The notes beneath the pieces were generated by a model that saw only the letters and a program-made list of their open reading frames with translations, was not told the DNA's origin and did not search any database. A stretch of 64,000 nt of DNA from Xylanibacter rodentium (GTDB taxonomy: Bacteria; Bacteroidota; Bacteroidia; Bacteroidales; Bacteroidaceae). A program made the translations under genes and the position numbers. The stretch is taken from the NCBI RefSeq assembly GCF_013166575.1, contig NZ_JABKKE010000005.1, positions 1 through 64,000 on the forward strand. Direction: 5' to 3'. Below, one piece after another: positions 16,966 through 25,966 of this stretch. The first letter of the stretch is position 1. Every line of letters begins with the position of its first letter.

Positions 16966-17421
16966 TCACACCACTCTCGGCTTTATTGAAACGGCATAGT
17001 TGGTCACGCTGACCGTCGATATTATCTCGCCTGCCGTGTTGGTCACTTCAACATTCCACACATGGAACCTGCGGCCACGGTGCACTATGCGCGCCACGGC
17101 AGTAATCTCGTCGCCTTCCGATACAGCCTTGACATGGTTGCCGCTCACATTCACACCCACGTATTTCTCGCCCGGACACAACGCCAATGAGCCCAACCCG
17201 GCCAATGTCTCTGCCAATGCCAGTGTGGCACCTCCGCTGAGCACCCCGAAAGGCTGGCGCGTGCGCCCGTCAACGGCAAGGCGACCCATACAGGTATCGG
17301 GATCGGATGTGGAAAAAAACTTCATGCCAAGCGTGGTGTCAAGTGTCGGCCCGCCACGAAAACCTTCCAAAATATTGTCTATGTCCATACACTTCCAGTC
17401 AGGAACTGAATCAACAGCCAT
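16966..17421 (-). CDS. menI: Hotdog-fold thioesterase, probable DHNA-CoA hydrolase
   Basis: A 151-aa PaaI/YdiI-like thioesterase. QPFGVLSGGATLALAETLAG (about residues 57-76) is the helix with the catalytic Glu; the family His in the preceding loop is Ser here (VLSGG rather than LLHGG). As the first gene of the men operon, overlapping menF, it most likely hydrolyses 1,4-dihydroxy-2-naphthoyl-CoA, the step after MenB. The reaction is inferred from context; the fold is clear. The gene symbol is assigned by position and family, not by a specific motif. Confidence 0.82.
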   Translation of the reverse strand: MAVDSVPDWKCMDIDNILEGFRGGPTLDTTLGMKFFSTSDPDTCMGRLAVDGRTRQPFGVLSGGATLALAETLAGLGSLALCPGEKYVGVNVSGNHVKAVSEGDEITAVARIVHRGRRFHVWNVEVTNTAGEIISTVSVTNYAVSIKPRVV

Positions 17422-17448
17422 TGTGAAAAGCCCCGTTTTTATCAGCTA

Positions 17449-18429
17449 TTACTTAAATAATGAATATTCCTCAACCTCCCATGCCATAACACTTGCACCA
17501 AGAATATCGCGCTCACGGTTGTCCAACGTCGAGATAATAAGACTTACCTTGCCACGTATATTGTGGAAGACATGCGAATCAAACGATTCCTTGGCCGGCC
17601 CCATAAGCCACTTTCCGGCCCTCGAAACCCCACCGGTGATGATTATGGCCTGCGGATTGACCAATGTTGCAAAATTGGCCAGACCGATGCCAAGATAATA
17701 TCCCGTACGGCGATATACCTCAATGGCCATTTCGTCACCCTCATCACAGCATTGAGTGATGATTTTCGGTGTAAGTTGTCCGACACTCCTCATCATTGAC
17801 GGCTTATCGCTCCCGGCCATAAGTTCCCGAGCTGTCTCTACTACGCCCGAAGCAGCCACATAGCGCTCCAGACATCCACGCAGTCCGCAATTGCACGGAC
17901 GGCCTCCGTCCTCCACGCATACATGGCCTAACTCACCCGCAAAACCACTGTATCCCAGATGTATCTTCCCGTGCGACAAGAAAGCGCTGCCCAATCCGCT
18001 GCCGATAGTAACCACACCGAAATCGGACAACCCATGACCACTGCCGAAAGCCTGCTCGCCCAATGCCACGGCATGACTGTCGTTACCCAAAGCCACAGCC
18101 AGACCGAGCCTGTCGCGCAACATGGCAGCAAGCGGTATCACACCATGCCACGGCATGTTGGGGGAATTTTCTATGCATCCGGTCTTGAAGTTTCCGCTCG
18201 GCGCTGATATCCCGATGGAACGCACTTCGTCCATACTGCAATTATCCTGTATCAGGTTCACAATCCTGTCACAAAGCGCAACCACATAAGAATTGACGTC
18301 GGGGTAGTCTATTGTACTGAAAACATCCTTGGCTATTATGTTGCCACGAACGTCTATTATGGCATAAGTGGTGGTTTCAATACTTATATCGATTCCTATT
18401 ACTTTGTTTTTCTTTGCTCCGTATAACAT
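17449..18429 (-). CDS. ROK-family sugar kinase (glucokinase-like)
   Basis: A 326-aa ROK protein likely to phosphorylate glucose or a related hexose or amino sugar. It has an N-terminal IGIDISIETT nucleotide loop, the catalytic Asp117 in ALGNDSHAVALGE, GELGH (165-169) and the zinc-binding CNCGLRGCLE (179-188), with His169 as the fourth ligand. No N-terminal HTH is present, so it is a kinase rather than a ROK repressor. It ends upstream of the men operon on the same strand, 27 bp before menI, and could be co-transcribed with it. The exact substrate cannot be read. Confidence 0.9.
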   Translation of the reverse strand: MLYGAKKNKVIGIDISIETTTYAIIDVRGNIIAKDVFSTIDYPDVNSYVVALCDRIVNLIQDNCSMDEVRSIGISAPSGNFKTGCIENSPNMPWHGVIPLAAMLRDRLGLAVALGNDSHAVALGEQAFGSGHGLSDFGVVTIGSGLGSAFLSHGKIHLGYSGFAGELGHVCVEDGGRPCNCGLRGCLERYVAASGVVETARELMAGSDKPSMMRSVGQLTPKIITQCCDEGDEMAIEVYRRTGYYLGIGLANFATLVNPQAIIITGGVSRAGKWLMGPAKESFDSHVFHNIRGKVSLIISTLDNRERDILGASVMAWEVEEYSLFK

Positions 18430-18752
18430 ATTTCAAATAAGCAAGATTAGTTAACAACCATAGTTATCCGTCTGCTATGACTGATTACAAACGGACTTCA
18501 AAAATAATTAATTCTCCTGATATAAAGAATCACACATCTGTTTTTTGTATTGTTTTAACAGAAATTAATTGTTCGCACCGATTCGGCCGAGCCTCTGTCT
18601 GACGGGAATCAAAAACAATACCGGCCTAAAGACCGTCAATGCAGTCATTATATACAAGAATGTCTGGCAGCATGCCGGCCACCATACCACACTTGACGAT
18701 ACTATTAGGAATTATTCCGACAAAACACTTCGTCATACATCACAAGGCCATC

Positions 18753-19097
18753 TTTAGTTGTATATGGGCCGAAAAACAGCGTTTTTTCATTAGAACAGGA
18801 AACACTGACTATCAGACAGTTACAGAAGCATAGGCTATAAGTGCCTTTTCTGGAATGCAACCAAAGCGCTTTCGGAATGCGATATAGGCCATATTGCATT
18901 CCAATATAGGCCATATAGGGTTGTCATTTGGGCCGTTTCGCATTGCAATAAGGGCCATATTGCAACCCGATATGGCCTATATCGCATTATGAAACGGCCC
19001 GAAATGCAGTACAACCACCCTGTAACGGGCGTAAACAAAGCCTGATTAGACACTATATTTTTCTATTTGAAGAAAAAAGAAATGCGTTTTTTTAAGA
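18753..19097 (-). repeat. Variable-core repeat, copy 2
   Basis: Inverted copy of the family: the end at about 19080-19097 is the reverse complement of the A-rich left end (AATGCGTTTTTTT), and 18753-18790 carries the GGGCCGAAAAACAGCG motif of the other end. The core has GGCC at 22, 22, 22, 21 and 22 bp steps, with TGCATT or GCATTGC-like words midway between them. The rest of the gap 18430-19270 shows no gene; an apparent upstream extension of lysS begins inside this repeat and is not real. Confidence 0.8.
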
Positions 19098-19223
19098 AAA
19101 AGAAAGACAGCGAACAAGAATACATATCCACCGACATTCACAATACAGGCACAAAAAACTTTCGCAGGCATCAAACAAATAATAAAACAAGTTGTAAAAT
19201 AGTGCTTATTCAGAATTATTTAT

Positions 19224-19231
19224 TAAATTTG
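19224..19231 (+). promoter_or_regulatory. -7 promoter element for lysS
   Basis: TAAATTTG fits TAnnTTTG and lies 40 bp upstream of the ATG at 19271. A matching -33 TTG is not seen at the usual distance. Confidence 0.55.
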
Positions 19232-19270
19232 CACCCACAACGGAATATATATTCGATATTTTCAAGACTT

Positions 19271-20998
19271 ATGAACGTTTTAGAGTTAAGTGAACAGGAA
19301 ATTGGCAGACGCCAAAGCCTTCAGGAACTGCGCGAGATGGGCATCGATCCGTATCCCGCAGCAGAATATCCCACAAACGCTTTTTCCATTGACATAAAGA
19401 ATGAGTTCAATGACGGGGACAAGCCGCGTCAGGTATGCATAGCCGGCAGGCTGATGAGCCGTCGGGTAATGGGCAAAGCCAGTTTTGCCGAACTTCAGGA
19501 CTCCAAAGGCCGCATACAGGTTTATATCACCCGCGACGACATTTGTCCTGGCAACGACAAGGACATGTATAATAAGGTGTTCAAGAAACTGATGGACATA
19601 GGCGATTTCATCGGTGTGCGAGGATTTGCATTCCGCACCCAGACCGGTGAGATTTCTGTGCATGCACAAGAGCTTACCCTGCTGTCAAAGAGCCTGAAGC
19701 CGCTGCCAATCGTGAAATACAAGGACGGAGTGGCCTACGACAAGTTCGAAGACCCCGAACTGCGCTACCGCCAACGATATGTAGATCTGGTGGTCAACGA
19801 AGGCGTGAAAGACACTTTCGAGAAACGTGCCACCATATTGCGCACAATGCGTCGCGTGTTTGACGATGCAGGATTTACCGAAGTTGAGACGCCAATACTC
19901 CAGCAGATAGCGGGAGGAGCCAGCGCCCGTCCGTTCATCACTCACCACAACGCGCTCAACACAGACCTCTATCTGCGCATCGCCACGGAGCTTTATCTCA
20001 AGCGTCTCATCGTAGGCGGATTCGAGGGTGTATACGAAATAGGCCGAAACTTCCGCAACGAGGGCATGGACCGCAGCCACAATCCAGAGTTCACCTGCAT
20101 GGAACTGTACGTGAGTTACAAGGACTACAACTGGATGATGTCGTTCACAGAGAAGCTGCTCGAAGAAATCTGTATCGCTGTCAACGGTTCGACAGAAGTG
20201 AAGATAGGCGACAACGTGGTGAGCTTCAAGGCGCCCTACCGTCGTCTGCCCATCCTCGAAGCCATCAAGGAGAAATCAGGCTACGACCTCGAAGGAAAGA
20301 GCGAAGAGCAAATCCGCGAGATAGCCAAGTCGCTTGGCATAGAGGATACCGATATTATGGGCAAGGGCAAGCTGATTGACGAGATATTCGGCGAGACTGC
20401 CGAAGGCACGTTCATACAGCCAACGTTCATCACCGACTATCCGGTGGAGATGAGTCCGCTGACAAAGATGCACCGCTCCAAGCCCGGACTGACCGAGCGT
20501 TTCGAGCTTATGGTGAACGGCAAGGAACTGGCCAATGCCTACTCTGAGCTGAACGACCCGATAGACCAGGAGCAACGCTTCATCGAACAGATGCGACTGG
20601 CCGACAAGGGCGACGACGAGGCTATGGTTATCGACCACGACTTCCTGCGCGCACTGCAGTACGGCATGCCGCCCACAAGCGGTATCGGAATCGGAATCGA
20701 CCGTCTGGCAATACTCATGACCGGTCAGCCAACTATACAGGAGGTGCTGCTCTTCCCGACAATGAAGCCGGAAAAGAAAGCCCCACGCAGTTCGGTGGCC
20801 GAATGGACAGCTATCGGTGTGCCCGAGGAATGGGTGCCGCTGTTCAACAAATGCGGCTACTATCTTACGTCGGACATCAAAGACCTTAACCCGCAGAAAC
20901 TCCAACAGGACGTATGCGGAGTGAACAAGAAATACAAGCTGGGACTGGAAAACCCGAAGGTTGACGAGTTTGCGGCATGGATTGAGAATACAAAATGA
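19271..20998 (+). CDS. lysS: Lysyl-tRNA synthetase, class II
   Basis: Charges tRNA-Lys. The 575-aa protein has an N-terminal OB-fold anticodon-binding domain (about 60-170, CIAGRLMSRRVMGKASFAEL) and a class II catalytic core: motif 1 near RRVFDDAGFTEVETPIL, motif 2 GRNFRNEGMDRSHNPEFT, motif 3 GIGIGIDRLAILMTG. About 60-70 residues follow motif 3 (PEEWVPLFNKCGYYLTSDIK), a known C-terminal extension in Bacteroidota LysS. The ATG at 19271 lies 40 bp after a promoter box; a longer frame open upstream falls in a repeat element and lacks conservation. gpsA and pgi follow on the same strand. Confidence 0.97.
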   Translation: MNVLELSEQEIGRRQSLQELREMGIDPYPAAEYPTNAFSIDIKNEFNDGDKPRQVCIAGRLMSRRVMGKASFAELQDSKGRIQVYITRDDICPGNDKDMYNKVFKKLMDIGDFIGVRGFAFRTQTGEISVHAQELTLLSKSLKPLPIVKYKDGVAYDKFEDPELRYRQRYVDLVVNEGVKDTFEKRATILRTMRRVFDDAGFTEVETPILQQIAGGASARPFITHHNALNTDLYLRIATELYLKRLIVGGFEGVYEIGRNFRNEGMDRSHNPEFTCMELYVSYKDYNWMMSFTEKLLEEICIAVNGSTEVKIGDNVVSFKAPYRRLPILEAIKEKSGYDLEGKSEEQIREIAKSLGIEDTDIMGKGKLIDEIFGETAEGTFIQPTFITDYPVEMSPLTKMHRSKPGLTERFELMVNGKELANAYSELNDPIDQEQRFIEQMRLADKGDDEAMVIDHDFLRALQYGMPPTSGIGIGIDRLAILMTGQPTIQEVLLFPTMKPEKKAPRSSVAEWTAIGVPEEWVPLFNKCGYYLTSDIKDLNPQKLQQDVCGVNKKYKLGLENPKVDEFAAWIENTK

Positions 20999-21131
20999 CG
21001 GATTAGGAACTTCGGATTACGTGACAAGACGGCCTGATTCAGTAAATATGTGATTGGCCGCATGAGGGAATCACACACATAAGACAAGGTCTGACACGTA
21101 ATCCGCAGTTCAAGACTCGTAACGAATATTT

Positions 21132-22127
21132 ATGTTCAACTGCGGAAAAATAGCGATAATCGGAGGCGGAAGCTGGGCTACAGCCATTGCAAAGATTGTG
21201 GTGGGAGACACGCGCCACATCGGATGGTACATGCGTCGGGATGACCGTATCGAGGATTTCCGCCGGCTGGGGCACAATCCGGCATACTTGCAAAGCGTGC
21301 GGTTCAATATCGACGAAATATTCTTCTCGAGCGACATCAACAAGATTGTGCAGAACTATGATACACTGGTGTTCGTGACTCCGTCGCCATATGTAAAGAA
21401 TCACCTGAAAAAACTGAAATGCAGACTTAGGGACAAGTTTGTGGTGACAGCAATCAAGGGTATCGTTCCTGATGAGAATCTGGTCGTTTCGGAATATTTT
21501 CATCAGGTATACGATGTGCCTTACGATAATCTCGCTTGTCTCGGCGGACCGTCACACGCGGAAGAGGTGGCACTCGAACGATTGTCATATCTCACCGTAG
21601 GATGCGGCGACAGGGAGAAAGCGCAGGCTTTTGCCGACATTCTCACAAGTAACTTCATCAAGACCAAGACGAGCAGTGACGTGATAGGAATAGAATATTC
21701 GTCGGTGCTGAAAAACGTATATGCCATCGCTGCCGGAATATGCAGCGGCCTTAAGTTCGGCGACAACTTCCAGGCCGTGCTAATGTCAAACGCCGTACAG
21801 GAGATGTCGCGGTTCCTACAGGCCGTATATCCGATAGAACGCAATGTGTACGACTCGGTTTATCTCGGTGATCTGCTCGTGACGGGCTACAGCAACTTCT
21901 CGCGCAACCGCACTTTCGGAACCATGATTGGCAAGGGATATAGTGTGAAAAGCGCGCAGATAGAAATGGAAATGATTGCCGAGGGATACTTCGGCACCAA
22001 GTGCATGAAAGAAATCAACCGGCACATGCATGTCAACATGCCCATTCTCGATGCCGTATACAACATATTATATGAACGGATAAGCCCGCAAATTGAAATC
22101 AAACTGTTGACCGACAGCTTCAGATGA
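21132..22127 (+). CDS. gpsA: Glycerol-3-phosphate dehydrogenase (NAD(P)+)
   Basis: Makes sn-glycerol-3-phosphate from dihydroxyacetone phosphate for phospholipid synthesis. The 331-aa protein opens with the Rossmann motif IAIIGGGSWATAIA (residues 7-20). It has the substrate-binding Lys segment VVTAIKGIVPDE, GGPSHAEEVALER, and the catalytic Lys in SSVLKNVYAIAAGICSGLKF. It lies 133 bp after lysS and upstream of pgi, a gene order common in Bacteroidales. Confidence 0.95.
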   Translation: MFNCGKIAIIGGGSWATAIAKIVVGDTRHIGWYMRRDDRIEDFRRLGHNPAYLQSVRFNIDEIFFSSDINKIVQNYDTLVFVTPSPYVKNHLKKLKCRLRDKFVVTAIKGIVPDENLVVSEYFHQVYDVPYDNLACLGGPSHAEEVALERLSYLTVGCGDREKAQAFADILTSNFIKTKTSSDVIGIEYSSVLKNVYAIAAGICSGLKFGDNFQAVLMSNAVQEMSRFLQAVYPIERNVYDSVYLGDLLVTGYSNFSRNRTFGTMIGKGYSVKSAQIEMEMIAEGYFGTKCMKEINRHMHVNMPILDAVYNILYERISPQIEIKLLTDSFR

Positions 22128-22405
22128 CTACCTCTATGCCGTGTAAAGATAGAAAATGGTCTGCTGATAAACTTCGACAGTAACAAAATAGAAATAAAAA
22201 GAAAATGCAGAATGTATAACAAGACATTTTAGCCATACCCGAAATAAAAACAGCAACTCTTTATACAACAAGACACTTATCACTTATGTCTTTATGTCGA
22301 AAAGAAAAAGGAATATGTTATTTATGTCTGAAGAAATGAGGAATATGTCTGAATAAAGAATCCGTCTTTATTTACAATGGCTTTATGTCAAAAAATCAAA
22401 TCAAT

Positions 22406-23764
22406 ATGAAAAATATCAGCTTAGACATTACCAAAGCCGCCCAGTTCCTTACGGAAGGCGCAGTGAAAGCGTATGAACCCAAAGTAAAGGCCGCTCAGGA
22501 AGCCCTCGAGAACGGGACCTGTCCGGGCAACGACTTCCTCGGATGGTTGCATCTGCCGTCGTCAATAACACCGGAGTTCATCAAGGAAATACAGGATTGC
22601 GCTGACGTACTGCGCGCAAACTGCGAAGTAATAGTAGTAGCCGGCATCGGCGGCAGTTACCTCGGAGCACGCGCCGTAATCGAAGCATTGGGCAATTCGT
22701 TCGCATGGCTTGTAGGCGACAGCAATAATCCGACTATACTCTTTGCCGGCAACAACATCGGCGAAGACTATCTTGCAGAACTGACAGACTATCTGAAAGG
22801 CAAGAGATTCGGTGTAATAAACATCTCGAAGTCAGGTACCACGACAGAGACAGCACTTACATTCCGCCTGCTCAAGAAGCAGTGCGAGGAGCAACGCGGC
22901 AAGGAAGAGGCCAAGAAAGTAATCGTGGCCGTGACCGACGCCCGAAAAGGTGCAGCCCGTACATGCGCCGACAAGGAAGGCTACACCTCGTTCATCATCC
23001 CCGACAATGTCGGCGGACGCTTCTCCGTGCTCACCCCCGTAGGTCTGCTACCCATTGCCTGCGCAGGCTTCGACATCGCAAAACTCGTGGCCGGAGCCAC
23101 CGACATGGAGAAGGCTTGCGGCAAGGACGTGCCTTTCGAAGAGAATCCCGCCGCCATATATGCCGCTGTACGCAACGGACTGTATGATGAAGCCGGCAAG
23201 AAGATTGAGATAATGGTAAACTACCAGCCCAAACTCCACTTCATCAGCGAATGGTGGAAGCAGCTCTTCGGAGAGAGCGAAGGCAAGGACGGCAAGGGCA
23301 TATTCCCCGCTTCGTGCGACTTCACCACCGACCTGCACTCAATGGGCCAGTGGATCCAGGAGGGAGAGCGTACCATATACGAGACAGTCATCAGCGTTGA
23401 ACAACCCAACCGGAACCTGCTTTTCCCCAACGACGATGAAAATCTGGACGGTCTGAACTTCCTCGCCGGCAAGCGAGTAGACGAGGTCAACAAGATGGCA
23501 GAACTCGGAACACGTCTGGCACACGTTGACGGTGGAGTGCCCAACATCCGCATCAGCGTGCCCGAACTGAACGAATACTACATCGGCCAGCTCATCTATT
23601 TCTTCGAGATAGCCTGCGGAATAAGCGGCAACCTACTCGGAGTGAATCCGTTCAACCAGCCTGGCGTTGAGGCTTACAAGAAGAACATGTTCGCACTGCT
23701 CGACAAACCGGGATACGAGGCCGACAGCAAAGCCATCAAGGAAAGACTGGCAAAAGAGGCATAA
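22406..23764 (+). CDS. pgi: Glucose-6-phosphate isomerase
   Basis: Interconverts glucose-6-phosphate and fructose-6-phosphate in glycolysis. The 452-aa protein is the short bacterial form. Visible motifs are [32 protein letters not shown] (phosphate-binding SIS domain), [14 protein letters not shown], and [16 protein letters not shown] near the end. I prefer the ATG at 22406, which matches family N-termini ([12 protein letters not shown]); an ATG at 22385 adds seven residues. The 278-bp gap before it holds repeated ATGTCT-type words but no gene. Confidence 0.96.
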   Translation: MKNISLDITKAAQFLTEGAVKAYEPKVKAAQEALENGTCPGNDFLGWLHLPSSITPEFIKEIQDCADVLRANCEVIVVAGIGGSYLGARAVIEALGNSFAWLVGDSNNPTILFAGNNIGEDYLAELTDYLKGKRFGVINISKSGTTTETALTFRLLKKQCEEQRGKEEAKKVIVAVTDARKGAARTCADKEGYTSFIIPDNVGGRFSVLTPVGLLPIACAGFDIAKLVAGATDMEKACGKDVPFEENPAAIYAAVRNGLYDEAGKKIEIMVNYQPKLHFISEWWKQLFGESEGKDGKGIFPASCDFTTDLHSMGQWIQEGERTIYETVISVEQPNRNLLFPNDDENLDGLNFLAGKRVDEVNKMAELGTRLAHVDGGVPNIRISVPELNEYYIGQLIYFFEIACGISGNLLGVNPFNQPGVEAYKKNMFALLDKPGYEADSKAIKERLAKEA

Positions 23765-23870
23765 ACATATCGGGAATCCGCTTGATTCGGCTATTTGATT
23801 CGGCAAACAAACCTGAAAAGATCCAAAAACCAAGCAAATCCGATTATTCCAATCAACCGACAGGAATATA

Positions 23871-24602
23871 ATGTACGAAAAAGAAATCAACAAATACTTG
23901 GAAAGACACGGCTTTAGGACATTCAGTCCTAAAGCCGTTCTTTTTGATATGGACGGCGTCCTTTACGACTCCATGCCCAATCATGCATACAGCTGGCACA
24001 CATCGATGAAAACCCTCGGGCTCGATATGCCTCCTGAAGACGCTTATAAATATGAGGGAATGAGAGGCGTGGAGACCATCAAACTGATAGCACGCGAACA
24101 ATGGCACCGCGAACTCAACGACGATGAAGCCAAACGCATGTACGAGGAGAAAGCCCGTGTGTTTTCCTTGTGTCCGGCAGCCGGAATAATGGAAGGAGTC
24201 CGCGACTTGCAACACAAGATAAAAGCCGACGATATGAAAATAGTTGTGGTGACAGGAAGCGGCCAACGCTCGCTGCTCGACCGGCTCGTCATGGAATTTG
24301 ACGGTCTCGTCACACCCGAACTGATCGTGTCGAGTTTCGACGTCACACACGGCAAACCAAATCCCGAACCTTATCTGAAAGGCCTTCAGAAAGCGGGCGT
24401 CGAGCCATGGGAAGCCATTGTGGTTGAAAATGCTCCGCTCGGAGTGCGGGCCGGAGTGTCCGCAAGGGTTTTCACTGTAGCGGTGAACACCGGGCCCCTG
24501 CCCGACCGCATGCTCACCGAGGAGGGGGCAAACGTAGTTTTCGGCAGTATGCCGGAATTCCGGGACAGTTGGGAAACATTAAAGGCGGACTTCCATAAAT
24601 AA
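23871..24602 (+). CDS. HAD-family phosphatase (beta-phosphoglucomutase-like)
   Basis: A 243-aa cytoplasmic HAD hydrolase. Motif I is VLFDMDGVLYDSMP (residues 23-36; nucleophile Asp26 and acid Asp28). Motif II is VVTGSGQ, motif III Lys is in HGKPNPEPYLKGLQ, and motif IV is VVENAPLGVRAG. The cap of about 60 residues after motif I places it in the PGMB/phosphoglycolate-phosphatase subgroup. The substrate is unknown; being next to pgi it may act on a sugar phosphate. The last codons and the stop are built into a terminator hairpin. Confidence 0.88.
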   Translation: MYEKEINKYLERHGFRTFSPKAVLFDMDGVLYDSMPNHAYSWHTSMKTLGLDMPPEDAYKYEGMRGVETIKLIAREQWHRELNDDEAKRMYEEKARVFSLCPAAGIMEGVRDLQHKIKADDMKIVVVTGSGQRSLLDRLVMEFDGLVTPELIVSSFDVTHGKPNPEPYLKGLQKAGVEPWEAIVVENAPLGVRAGVSARVFTVAVNTGPLPDRMLTEEGANVVFGSMPEFRDSWETLKADFHK

Positions 24603-24624
24603 AAGTCCGCCTTTAATGTTTCCC
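24571..24624. terminator. 22-bp perfect stem-loop overlapping the HAD gene end
   Basis: GGGAAACATTAAAGGCGGAC plus TT (24571-24592) is a perfect inverted repeat of 24603-24624, around a 10-nt loop that contains the HAD gene stop codon (24600-24602). The convergent lipoprotein gene ends 8 bp beyond, so one hairpin probably serves both genes. Its left arm encodes the last residues WETLKADFH. Confidence 0.85.
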
Positions 24625-24632
24625 GACTTATA

Positions 24633-25208
24633 TCATACGCCATCCTCATCCGAATCCACATTGCCCTCGTCCTGAGCGCTGATATCCATCTGCGTGTCAC
24701 GCGCTATGCTGATATTGCCCGTCCGCGACACACGCACCAACAACGGAATATACTCATCTGTCTGAGGATGACTGACACTCGCTGCAAAAACAAGCGACTG
24801 TCCGTCGACCTTGTCAAACACCAGCCCTTCAAGAATACCCGTAGTACGATAGTCATCATCGAGGCAAGCGTCAAAGTCCTTCTTGACGAATGATTTTTTG
24901 AAAAACACACTTCCGTCGGCACGCAGTATTTCCAAGGAAATCCTGTTGTCCACAAATCTCTGCCCGGTCTCGTCCTTCACCATTGCCAGACTGTCGTCAG
25001 CCGTGCGCACTATCTCACACCTATAAGATGTCCCAAGCCACTTCACATCGCCCTTGGACTGTATATAATCCTGCATCCTTATCGGTCCTAACGGTGCCTT
25101 TGCCACAACTTTCCGAGCTATTATATGGTCAGTATTCTTCTTTTCACCGCATCCGGTCACTGACCCGACAACAATTCCTGCTATCAGGAACATCAATATT
25201 CTTCTCAT
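24633..25208 (-). CDS. Lipoprotein, DUF4738-like
   Basis: A 191-aa protein with a lipoprotein signal: hydrophobic residues 3-18 then VTGC, with Cys20 as the lipid site. The mature part resembles the DUF4738 lipoproteins of Prevotella and relatives, with KWLGTSYRCEIVRTADDSL and a predicted beta-rich fold. The last 15 residues are very acidic (DISAQDEGNVDSDEDG). It should sit in the outer or inner membrane facing the periplasm. No function is known. It is a single gene, convergent with the HAD gene. Confidence 0.75.
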   Translation of the reverse strand: MRRILMFLIAGIVVGSVTGCGEKKNTDHIIARKVVAKAPLGPIRMQDYIQSKGDVKWLGTSYRCEIVRTADDSLAMVKDETGQRFVDNRISLEILRADGSVFFKKSFVKKDFDACLDDDYRTTGILEGLVFDKVDGQSLVFAASVSHPQTDEYIPLLVRVSRTGNISIARDTQMDISAQDEGNVDSDEDGV

Positions 25209-25390
25209 ATCATTATCTTCTATCCAAGGTACAAATGTACAATAAAATAGTGAGATTATACACCGACTGGATAAAGAAAATGATTTTATTTAGAGGAAAG
25301 ACAAGGAAAAAATTGAGAATTAAGAGAATTGAGAGTTGAGAGTTGAGAGTTGAGAATGGATAATTATGATTACCTTATTTGGTGGATACA

Positions 25391-25742
25391 TAAGTCAGTC
25401 AACAAAATTAAACTACATTATCGTATGTACAGAACGCGCCCCAACGGGGCAACAAGCACACAGCCCGGGGCAGAGCGCAGCGGCACCCCGGGAATCAAAC
25501 ATCGACACTCCGCGCCCTGCAAGGGCAAAAGCATAAAAAAACATACAATACATAAACTGTAAATATTTGATAATTAATGCTTTTGCCCTTTCAGGGCAAG
25601 TGCGTACAATCGTGTTGTTCCCGAGGTGCCGCTGCGCTCTGCCCCGGGCTGTGTGCTTGTTGCCCCGACGGGGCGCATCCATCCAAAGCGCATTCATCCT
25701 ATATCCGGACGATAATGTAGTTTAATTTTGTTGACTAACTTA
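25391..25742. repeat. Long inverted repeat (LIR), copy B
   Basis: A 352-bp near-palindrome. The termini are TAAGTCAGTCAACAAAATTA and its complement. Inner blocks are CGCCCCAACGGGGC, CCCGGGGCAGAGCGCAGCGG and GCCCTGCAAGGGCAAAAGC, each with its complement in the other arm, around an AT-rich centre. It lies in the gap 25209-25966. On both sides the inverted symmetry continues into GA-rich sequence (left 25316-25371, repeated GAGAGTTGA; right 25755-25805), so the whole hairpin could exceed 450 bp. Open frames inside it are low-complexity and not credible genes. Confidence 0.88.
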
Positions 25743-25966
25743 CTGTAAATATATCAAATCATAATTCTCCATTCTCAACTCTCAATTTTCAATTCTCTTA
25801 ATATTCTATTCCTAATCTACCAATTACAGGAAGAGGTGAAGAGCATACGCTCCCCACCTCTTTGTTACCCTTAAATCTTTTACATCAAAAGAAATGCTTT
25901 TACCAATTAAAACCCAAAGGCTCGCCTGCCTTACATAATCTATGTTAACCTAAATCACTATGATGT

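Noticed and set aside
19067-19270. 68-residue N-terminal extension of lysyl-tRNA synthetase
   Set aside because: It begins inside a dispersed repeat, is extremely Lys-rich, and a promoter box lies downstream of it; the ATG at 19271 matches the family.
25413-25697. Pro/Gly/Arg-rich open frames inside the long inverted repeats
   Set aside because: They are by-products of GC-rich palindromes, occur on both strands, and differ between copies by frameshifts.
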